Positions 41,853 to 47,446 of a DNA stretch of 47,446 nucleotides are shown in pieces. Numbering within the stretch: position 1 is the first letter of the stretch; the number at the start of each line of letters is the position of its first letter. Under the pieces are notes generated by a model. It was not told the origin of the DNA and made no database searches. It saw nothing but the letters and a program-made list of their open reading frames with translations. The translations under genes were made by a program, and so were the position numbers. Source of the DNA: Firmicutes bacterium UBA4996 (GTDB lineage: Bacteria; Bacillota; Limnochordia; Darwinibacteriales; Darwinibacteriaceae); contig DGYW01000064.1 of assembly GCA_002396805.1 (NCBI GenBank), positions 171,891 to 219,336 of the forward strand, read 5' to 3'.

Positions 41853-41926
41853 TGGGCGTCTTGGGCTGGTCGGAGGGGATGACTCTGAATCATCTAGTCT
41901 AGGTTCGAATCCTAGTCCCCCAGCCA
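41853..41926 (+). pseudogene. tRNA-Gln pseudogene with degenerate 5' part
   Basis: The last 50 bases match tRNA-Gln(CTG) with one change in the anticodon loop, but the first 24 do not. TGGGCGT would pair with TCCCCCA at only five of seven positions, and no D arm can be formed. It retains a promoter, an encoded CCA and a terminator, so it may still be transcribed. Confidence 0.75.
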
Positions 41927-41940
41927 CACTGTTTTGGAGA

Positions 41941-41967
41941 CCTCATCAGCGTTGATGAGGCTTTTTT
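41941..41967 (+). terminator. Rho-independent terminator after the pseudo-tRNA
   Basis: CCTCATCA (41941-41948) and TGATGAGG (41953-41960) with loop GCGT, then CTTTTTT. It lies 21 bases before the start of the adenosyltransferase gene. Confidence 0.85.
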
Positions 41968-41987
41968 GTTCGTAAGGAGAGAAGAAC

Positions 41988-42551
41988 ATGGATAAGATCT
42001 ATACCAAGCAAGGCGATCAGGGTTATACAACGTTAGGTACTGGGATTTCGGTGACAAAGACGGACCCCCGGGTGGAAGCCTATGGAACGGTTGACGAGTT
42101 GTCCAGTTTTGTAGGTTTGGCTGTAAGCACACTTCCTGAAGACGAACCTTTGGTTCAAGAGCTGACGTGGATCCAAAGAAAACTCTTTGTGCTAGCGTCA
42201 TTGCTGGCCTTTCCTGGTCGAGAAGTGTCCGCTGGGTTGGGTGAGATTTCTGGATCTGACCTCACTACCTTAGAACAAGCAATTGATCGGATTACCAATA
42301 AATTGCCACCGTTAACCAACTTCATTTTGCCGGGGGGAGTTAATACAGCTGCAGCGCTTCATTGCGCCCGGAGTGTTTGTCGTAGGGCCGAGCGAAGAGT
42401 AATTGAACTAGACTTCCAGGAATATCCCCTGGGCTCTAACATCTTACCGTTTTTGAACAGGCTTAGTGATTATCTTTTCTGTGCAGCAAGGTTAGCTAAT
42501 GAGCAAAGTGGTTTTGTTGAGCGTCTCGCTAAAGAACCAGATAAGCCCTGA
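41988..42551 (+). CDS. Cob(I)alamin adenosyltransferase, PduO type
   Basis: A 187-residue enzyme. The ATP-binding N-terminal motif is YTKQGDQGYTTLGTG, followed by VEAYGTVDELSSF, and the helical core has CARSVCRRAERRV and a later NRLSDYLF. It makes adenosylcobalamin from cob(I)alamin and ATP. The B12-binding radical SAM protein at 3590-5275 uses cobalamin, though not necessarily this form. AAGGAGAG precedes the ATG. The 3' end overlaps the convergent glycosyltransferase by 82 bases. Confidence 0.92.
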   Translation: MDKIYTKQGDQGYTTLGTGISVTKTDPRVEAYGTVDELSSFVGLAVSTLPEDEPLVQELTWIQRKLFVLASLLAFPGREVSAGLGEISGSDLTTLEQAIDRITNKLPPLTNFILPGGVNTAAALHCARSVCRRAERRVIELDFQEYPLGSNILPFLNRLSDYLFCAARLANEQSGFVERLAKEPDKP

Positions 42552-43531
42552 ACCTCCTTGTAGAGCGAGAGTGTCTTTTTAGCCATGTCGTTACTAGAAA
42601 GGTAAGTGACAGCATAATTTCTGCCCCAGCTTTGGAGCTTCTTTAAGCGGAAATTGGATCTTAAGATTCTCCGTAGATCTCCTTCTAGAGTAGTAAGGGG
42701 AAAACGACCGAGATTTCCGCTAAAGTCAAAATCGGGGCAAGCTACTAATTGTGGTGAGATAACACCATCGTAGGACTGTTGCATTAAGAGCACAGCGTTA
42801 CCACAACTTAAGGCTTCTCTAGCAGTACGACCACAGCCTACAACGATTCCTGCTCTTTGCAGATGGGGTACGGGATCCACTTGCCAAGGGACAAAGCTTG
42901 TGCCCGGTAAGTTGGGGTTCCAGTCAGAAATGATGGTAAGGGGAAGGTTAGTAATATTGGCATGGGCTAGAGCAAGCTGCTTGAGAGTGCGGATTCTCCT
43001 TTCCTCGAGTCGGCCCATGTAAATGACTTTCTTTCGACGGGAGGGAGACTCAGGATGGGGGACAAAGTGTTCTGTATCAATTCCATTTGGGATGATGGTC
43101 ACTTTCTCCATATAGTCCTGGAGTTCTAACGCTACTCTAGGCCCAATGGCTACTATGGCACTAGCCAGCTTAAATTGGGGACGGTACTTGGGATGTTGAA
43201 AGCCTAGACCATGGCACGTCAAGATATAGGGAACACCTAAGCGTAGCGATAGATTCTGAGTGTGCTTAAACAAGGTAGAGCTTTGACAATGAATTATGTC
43301 TGGTCGCCAATTTTTTGTTGTCGAATGTAGATAGTTGAGATCTCCCCCTTGTGAATGGGAAACATTGCTGGCTGACAAAATGGGGGAATAATGGCTGTAA
43401 AAAAGCCTACTATGGATTGTGCCGAAGGCGATATGAACTTCAACCTCTAGCCTTGTGAGTTGTCGAGCTAATTCTAAAACGTGGGTGGTTTGCCCGCTTA
43501 GAAAAAAATCACTGAGCATAAGTACTTTCAC
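42470..43531 (-). CDS. Glycosyltransferase family 4 (GT-B fold)
   Basis: GTG 43531 behind TAGGGGGAACG. The 353-residue protein has the N-terminal MLSDFFLSGQTTHVLELARQL, ILTCHGLGF, IPNGIDTEHF, the nucleotide-sugar domain start VIYMGRLEERR, and CGRTAREALSCGNAVLL in place of the usual E-x7-E block. It would transfer a sugar to a lipid, wall polymer or glycan; acceptor unknown. No other polysaccharide genes are next to it. The last about 27 residues are encoded opposite the adenosyltransferase gene. Confidence 0.85.
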   Translation of the reverse strand: MKVLMLSDFFLSGQTTHVLELARQLTRLEVEVHIAFGTIHSRLFYSHYSPILSASNVSHSQGGDLNYLHSTTKNWRPDIIHCQSSTLFKHTQNLSLRLGVPYILTCHGLGFQHPKYRPQFKLASAIVAIGPRVALELQDYMEKVTIIPNGIDTEHFVPHPESPSRRKKVIYMGRLEERRIRTLKQLALAHANITNLPLTIISDWNPNLPGTSFVPWQVDPVPHLQRAGIVVGCGRTAREALSCGNAVLLMQQSYDGVISPQLVACPDFDFSGNLGRFPLTTLEGDLRRILRSNFRLKKLQSWGRNYAVTYLSSNDMAKKTLSLYKEVQGLSGSLARRSTKPLCSLANLAAQKR

Positions 43532-43629
43532 TCTGCGTTCCCCCTAGCATACTATCCTTTGACTACTTTATGCGGGGAAGGCTGTTGAGTTGAGCATTTC
43601 TAACTGATAAGTAAAGGGTGTGGACTTTT

Positions 43630-45246
43630 GTGGTACCTAGCATCGTTATTGTCGTCGGGCTTTTTGGTGGATTAGGTTTGTTTCTGCTGGGAATGCAATT
43701 AATGGCTGAAGGTCTCCAAAAGGCAGCAGGCGAGCGCATGCGTCGCATTCTCGAACTCTTCACGTCCAGGACCTCCACTGCTGTCGCAACGGGAGCTCTA
43801 GTAACTGCACTCCTCCAATCAAGTTCGACCACCACAGTCATGATTGTGGGCTTCGTCAATTCAGGTTTGATGACCCTTTCGCAAGCAGTGGGGACCATAA
43901 TGGGGGCCAACATCGGTACCACCATTACAGCTCAAATTGTCTCCTTTGATATCTATAGTTTAGCTCTACCACTCATCGGAGTTGGGGCTTTACTCTACTA
44001 CTTTGTTAAGAAAAGACTTCACCGTCATGTTGGCTTAAGTCTTTTGGGCTTTGGACTATTGCTGTTGGGTCTTTCCACCATGAGTGGTTCGGTTGATCCC
44101 CTCCGGGATTATCCGCCCTTTTTGCAGCTCCTTATTACCTTAGGCGAAAGGCCTTTGCTAGGGATCTTAGCTGGTACCCTATTTACAGTCGTGGTGCAGA
44201 GTTCTAGCGCAACAACAGGATTAGTGATTGCCTTTTCGTGGCAAGGCGTGATTTCTTTGCCCGCTGGTCTGGCCCTTATTGTAGGTGCTAACCTTGGAAC
44301 CTGTATCACAGTAATTTTAGCTTCCTTCGGTGCTTCGGTCACTGCTCGACGAGCAGCCCTAAGCCATGTGCTCTTTAATCTTTTTGGAGTGTTTCTCTTC
44401 ATTATCTTCCGGGGTCCTTTCGTTAACCTAGTGGCTTTGACCGGAGTCTCGGTTGCCAGGCAAATTGCTAATGCCCATACCTTGTTTAATGTGATTACTA
44501 CCGTAATTTTAATTCCGTTCTTAACTCGTTTCGTACAGCTTGTCACGGTCTTAGTACCTGGAGAAGATCTGGTAATCGAGCAGAAGCCCTTATATTTAGA
44601 GAATCGGGTTGTGGCCACTCCAGCAGCCCTAATTGGGGCCCAGCGAGAAGCAGTGCGCATGGGAGAGCTGGCGGTAACTATGGTAGAACAGGCGGTGACT
44701 GCCTTTTTAGAGAGTAATACTGAGCTATTGGAACAGATCGAACAGAGGGAAGAAGCTGTTAATGCTTTGGAAAAAGAGATTACTGCCTACTTGGCGAAGG
44801 CCAATCAATTTCCCATGGGGGAGAGTCAAGCGAGATTTCTCACTAATCTTATGCACATCGTCAACGATATCGAACGCATGGGCGATCATGCGATTAACAT
44901 TGCTGAGCTAGCTCAAATTAGGGAAAGAGACAAGCTAGAGCTAAGTCCTGGGGCTAGTGAAGACTTGGTGAATATGTTTGAGGTTGTGCTCCAAATCTCT
45001 CGAGATTCGTTGGATGCCTTATTACATCGCAATGCGGCTAAAGCAACAGAATTGATCGCTCAGGACGACATTGTAGACGACTTGGAAAAGCGTTATCGTA
45101 GCAATCATATTGAACGGCTGAACCAGGGACTCTGCCTACCGGAAATTGGGGTTTTATTTCTGGATGTGGTTAGTAATCTAGAGCGAGTGGCGGATCATGC
45201 TAACAATATAGCGGAGGCGGTTGCAGATATCGCCTTTGCAAAATAA
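43630..45246 (+). CDS. Na/Pi cotransporter family protein with PhoU-like C-terminus
   Basis: GTG 43630 is chosen over GTG 43618, whose upstream AAAGG lies directly against it; both read in frame. About 538 residues. Two inverted repeats each carry the QSSS signature (LLQSSSTTT, VVQSSSATTG) of the NptA/SLC34-type Na+/phosphate transporters. The C-terminal 200 residues are helical PhoU-like repeats (NDIERMGDHAINIAE and VSNLERVADHANNIAE). It may import phosphate or act in phosphate sensing. Confidence 0.9.
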   Translation: MVPSIVIVVGLFGGLGLFLLGMQLMAEGLQKAAGERMRRILELFTSRTSTAVATGALVTALLQSSSTTTVMIVGFVNSGLMTLSQAVGTIMGANIGTTITAQIVSFDIYSLALPLIGVGALLYYFVKKRLHRHVGLSLLGFGLLLLGLSTMSGSVDPLRDYPPFLQLLITLGERPLLGILAGTLFTVVVQSSSATTGLVIAFSWQGVISLPAGLALIVGANLGTCITVILASFGASVTARRAALSHVLFNLFGVFLFIIFRGPFVNLVALTGVSVARQIANAHTLFNVITTVILIPFLTRFVQLVTVLVPGEDLVIEQKPLYLENRVVATPAALIGAQREAVRMGELAVTMVEQAVTAFLESNTELLEQIEQREEAVNALEKEITAYLAKANQFPMGESQARFLTNLMHIVNDIERMGDHAINIAELAQIRERDKLELSPGASEDLVNMFEVVLQISRDSLDALLHRNAAKATELIAQDDIVDDLEKRYRSNHIERLNQGLCLPEIGVLFLDVVSNLERVADHANNIAEAVADIAFAK

Positions 45247-45289
45247 TTGCCCTCAACAAGCCATCTAAAAGGGCGAAGAGTCTAACGTA

Positions 45290-45350
45290 ACAATAACAGG
45301 CAGGAACCGTTGCCCGAACGGGGAATAACTAAGGAATGGTCGGTTATTGT
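45290..45350 (+). promoter_or_regulatory. Possible structured leader of the ireB/reoM-murA operon
   Basis: ACAATAAC (45290-45297) and GTTATTGT (45343-45350) are perfect complements that would close a domain containing CCGTT-GCCCG-AACGG (45307-45321). The ribosome site AGAGGAGGG follows within 7 bases of the outer stem. No known riboswitch class is recognised. Confidence 0.35.
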
Positions 45351-45368
45351 ACAAAGAGGAGGGTTTTA

Positions 45369-45623
45369 ATGGTATCTGATCAAACACGATTATTTTCGGC
45401 ATTGGAGAAGGAAACCCTGAATACTCGGGAGACATTGCTTAAGGTGTGGACAGCCCTAGAGGAGAAGGGGTATAATCCTTTGGACCAAATAGTGGGCTAT
45501 CTAGTTTCGGGTGATCCCTCCTATATTACGGCCCACGGAGACGCACGGCGTCTCATTCAAAGTATCGAGCGCAACGATCTACTGGAAGAGATTGTGGCCA
45601 GTTACTTCAAAGATTTGGTTTAA
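45369..45623 (+). CDS. IreB/ReoM family regulatory phosphoprotein (UPF0297)
   Basis: ATG 45369 behind AGAGGAGGG gives 84 residues, the usual length. The conserved block EEKGYNPLDQIVGYLVSGD followed by SYITAHGDARRLI is diagnostic. Thr6 in DQTRLF aligns with the Thr phosphorylated by the PASTA kinase in Listeria ReoM (Thr7, DQTMF). There ReoM controls ClpCP breakdown of MurA; in Enterococcus IreB affects cephalosporin resistance. murA starts 16 bases downstream. No PASTA kinase gene is in the window. The usual neighbours alaS and ruvX are missing. Confidence 0.92.
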   Translation: MVSDQTRLFSALEKETLNTRETLLKVWTALEEKGYNPLDQIVGYLVSGDPSYITAHGDARRLIQSIERNDLLEEIVASYFKDLV

Positions 45624-45639
45624 AAGCGGGGGTGCGAGA

Positions 45640-46914
45640 GTGTCGCGATTAATAATTGAAGGCGGAAGACCCTTACAGGGAACAGTGGAGATTAGTGGCG
45701 CTAAAAATAGTGCTTTGGCCATTATTGTGGCCGCGGCTTTAGCTACTGAGGGTGAATCAGTTTTAGAGAATATCCCTCATGGTAGCGATATTACAACAAT
45801 TTGCCAAATTCTCCAGGATTTAGGTGCAAAGATTTGGTTTGATGAAGAACAGCGCTTGCATGTGCAGGGGCAAAATCTGCATAAGCATCAAGCTTCTTAT
45901 GATTTGGTTCGGAAAATGCGGGCATCATTTTATAGCGCAGGCTTATTACTGGCTCGTCTCGGAAAGGCAGAAGTACCTTTGCCAGGCGGGTGCGCCATTG
46001 GTTCCCGCCCAGTAGACTATCACATTAAGGGCTTCACCCAGATGGGGGCTGAAGTGGTAATTGAGCACGGCTATATGAAAGCTGAGGCCAAGCGTCTGCA
46101 GGGCGCTCAGATTTACATTAACCGAGCTAGTGTAGGAACCACCATTAACCTCATGATTGCTGCTTCCTTAGCAGAAGGGATTACAGTTTTGGAAAATGCT
46201 GCTAAAGAACCTGAGGTTGTAGATGTGGCTATTTTTCTAAATGGGATGGGAGCAAAGGTACGGGGTGCCGGTACAGATGCTATTCGCATTGAAGGTGTAG
46301 AGCGACTACGAGGTATCGAATACTCAATTATTCCCGATCGTATCGAAGCAGGTACCTTCATGTTTGCAGCCGCGATTACAGGTGGTACTGTGACCTTGAA
46401 GAGTGTGGTGGCAGAGCATGTACGGGTTCCCATTGTCAAATTGGAAGAAGCCGGCGTGATTGTTACCCGCGGTAACAATGATTTACATTTACAAGCACCA
46501 TCACGTCTCAAGCCAGTTGATGTAGAAACTATGCCCTATCCGGGCTTTCCCACTGATTTGCAGCAACCCTTAGTGGCAGCTATGTGTATAGCTGATGGAA
46601 CAAGTGTGGTGCGCGAGACTATTTTCGATCGTTTCCGGTACATAGATGAGTTGAGAAGGATGGGAGCTGACATTAAAACCGAAGGGGGAACTGCCATTAT
46701 TCGTGGAGTGCCCCAACTCACCGGGGCCCCAGTGGAAATCACAGATCTACGGGCGGGCGCAGCCCTAGCCATCGCGGCGTTAGCTGCGGAAGGTCGAACA
46801 GAACTATATGGGGTGGAGATTTTGGATCGGGGATATGAGTATTTCGAAGACAAGCTGAAGAAGCTTGGCGCCCAGATTACTAGAGAGAAGCTCGAAAACG
46901 CACCACCTTTTTAG
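45640..46914 (+). CDS. murA: UDP-N-acetylglucosamine 1-carboxyvinyltransferase
   Basis: GTG 45640 behind GCGGGGGTG gives 424 residues. Lys22 in SGAKNSAL and the catalytic Cys118 in PGGCAIGSRPVDYH (the fosfomycin target) are present; other motifs are INRASVGTTINLMIAA and DLRAGAALAIAAL. It catalyses the first committed step of peptidoglycan synthesis. It is cotranscribed with ireB/reoM and followed by a strong terminator. Confidence 0.95.
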   Translation: MSRLIIEGGRPLQGTVEISGAKNSALAIIVAAALATEGESVLENIPHGSDITTICQILQDLGAKIWFDEEQRLHVQGQNLHKHQASYDLVRKMRASFYSAGLLLARLGKAEVPLPGGCAIGSRPVDYHIKGFTQMGAEVVIEHGYMKAEAKRLQGAQIYINRASVGTTINLMIAASLAEGITVLENAAKEPEVVDVAIFLNGMGAKVRGAGTDAIRIEGVERLRGIEYSIIPDRIEAGTFMFAAAITGGTVTLKSVVAEHVRVPIVKLEEAGVIVTRGNNDLHLQAPSRLKPVDVETMPYPGFPTDLQQPLVAAMCIADGTSVVRETIFDRFRYIDELRRMGADIKTEGGTAIIRGVPQLTGAPVEITDLRAGAALAIAALAAEGRTELYGVEILDRGYEYFEDKLKKLGAQITREKLENAPPF

Positions 46915-46927
46915 AGTTAGGACTCTG

Positions 46928-46955
46928 TGCCCTTAGAACTAAGGGCATTTTTATT
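46928..46955 (+). terminator. Rho-independent terminator after murA
   Basis: TGCCCTTA (46928-46935) and TAAGGGCA (46940-46947) with loop GAAC, then TTTTTATT. Confidence 0.9.
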
Positions 46956-46975
46956 CGCAAAGGGGGGGATCCGCA

Positions 46976-47446
46976 CTGTCTGTCCAGCTTTATTGCCATA
47001 GTGATTATTCTTTGTTGGAATCTCTGCTTACCGTAGAAACATTGGTAGCTGCGGCCAAGGAGCTAGGAATAGAAAGCCTCGCCTTAACCGATCATAATAC
47101 TACTGCGGGTCATGGGGAGCTTGAGTTTTTTTGTGAACAAGTAGGTATAAAACCCATTTTTGGGCTAGAACTAGATGTATTGTACGCTGGCAGTAGTGAG
47201 CAAGCACCTTTGGTGGCTTTAGCTAGAAATGCCCAGGGTTATGCTAACCTACTGCGCCTCGCCTCCCTCCAAACCCCAGTGCCCTTAGGACAACTTTTAG
47301 AGTTTGCGCGCGGACTAGTTTTTCTAGAGGGAGGAGAGGGTGGCAGAGTCAGCCAGCTTGTACAAAGTAGAAAGCTCGCGGAGGCACAACACCTGTTAGA
47401 CTGGTATAATGCTGAGTTCGGATCAGACTTTTATTTAAGATATGAT
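46976..47446 (+). CDS. DNA polymerase III alpha-type PHP domain protein (partial, right edge)
   Basis: 157 codons are visible. CHSDYSLLES, AAKELGIESLALTDHN, GIKPIFGLEL and LVALARNAQGYANLLRL match the N-terminal PHP domain of DnaE. The only start-like codon in frame ahead of the first motif is CTG 46976, 8 bases after AAGGGGGGG; no ATG, GTG or TTG lies between it and an upstream stop-free stretch of practical length. The first motif reads QLYCH where active PHP domains have HLHxH, so a metal-ligand His is missing. The polymerase domain is beyond the window, so another PHP family member is not excluded. Confidence 0.75.
   Translation, partial: MSVQLYCHSDYSLLESLLTVETLVAAAKELGIESLALTDHNTTAGHGELEFFCEQVGIKPIFGLELDVLYAGSSEQAPLVALARNAQGYANLLRLASLQTPVPLGQLLEFARGLVFLEGGEGGRVSQLVQSRKLAEAQHLLDWYNAEFGSDFYLRYD

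Larger units (their letters stand above)
41223..41926. repeat. Direct repeat of the 3' 50 bases of tRNA-Gln (41223-41272 and 41877-41926)
   Basis: The two copies match at 49 of 50 bases (C at 41235, A at 41889). Similarity stops exactly at the CCA end and at the base before the anticodon stem. They are 654 bases apart and enclose a small hypothetical gene, two terminators and a candidate small ORF. This is the pattern of an att-type duplication at a tRNA gene, but no integrase is present. Confidence 0.85.

Noticed and set aside
41853..41926. A second functional tRNA-Gln
   Set aside because: The 5' 24 bases cannot form the acceptor or D stem.
44109..44660. Minus-strand ORF of 183 codons opposite the Na/Pi transporter
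   Set aside because: Basic, low-complexity shadow of a hydrophobic plus-strand gene.

Overview
The window looks like a gene-dense piece of chromosome from an anaerobic, probably spore-forming member of the Bacillota (Firmicutes). The signs are an Rnf complex in the clostridial order C-D-G-E-A-B, the redox repressor Rex, IreB/ReoM, a penicillin-binding protein with a PASTA domain, LysM proteins, a uridine kinase-like protein with a ThrRS-like N-terminus, and frequent GTG/TTG starts behind strong GGAGG-type ribosome sites. A LolA-like exported protein next to a putative beta-barrel ending in Phe hints at an outer membrane. A diderm lineage such as Limnochordia is therefore possible, but this is inference. 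I saw no phage, transposase, integrase or CRISPR.

Layout. 1-9446: M20/M42 peptidase (left edge), split ThrE exporter, nucleoside kinase, B12-binding radical SAM protein, LacI regulator, exported protein, M48 protease, 2-hydroxyacid dehydrogenase, FmdB zinc ribbon. 9542-11580: LolA-like protein, barrel-like protein, TrmL. 11670-18535: rnfCDGEAB, apbE, trxB. 18612-26135: mostly cell wall (M23 hydrolase, alanine racemase, FemAB, D,D-carboxypeptidase, PASTA PBP) with csoR and a nitrilase. 26216-29608: two antiporter-type proton channel subunits. 29576-32777: nth, a ParB-like/metallophosphoesterase pair and two unknowns. 32853-35514: rex, fabI, double FMN-binding protein, thiamine-binding-type protein. 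35569-38337: seven-repeat LysM protein, tRNA-Asn, PspC, 2-hydroxyacid dehydrogenase. 38466-41926: ParA, gltX, OsmC, tRNA-Gln, and a degenerate second copy of that tRNA. 41988-47446: cobalamin adenosyltransferase, glycosyltransferase, Na/Pi cotransporter, ireB/reoM-murA, and a DnaE-like gene cut by the right edge.

How the genes connect. Rnf couples ferredoxin and NAD to an ion gradient. ApbE would flavinylate RnfG/RnfD and the separate double FMN-binding protein at 34426-35121, whose promoter carries a near-perfect Rex operator; Rex is encoded 1.6 kb away. ReoM (IreB) and its known target in Listeria, MurA, are adjacent here. Other points of interest are a 14-bp hairpin burying the Shine-Dalgarno of the M23 hydrolase, a 49/50 direct repeat of the 3' part of tRNA-Gln, a terminator whose stem contains the next gene's ribosome site, and a possible CTG start on dnaE.
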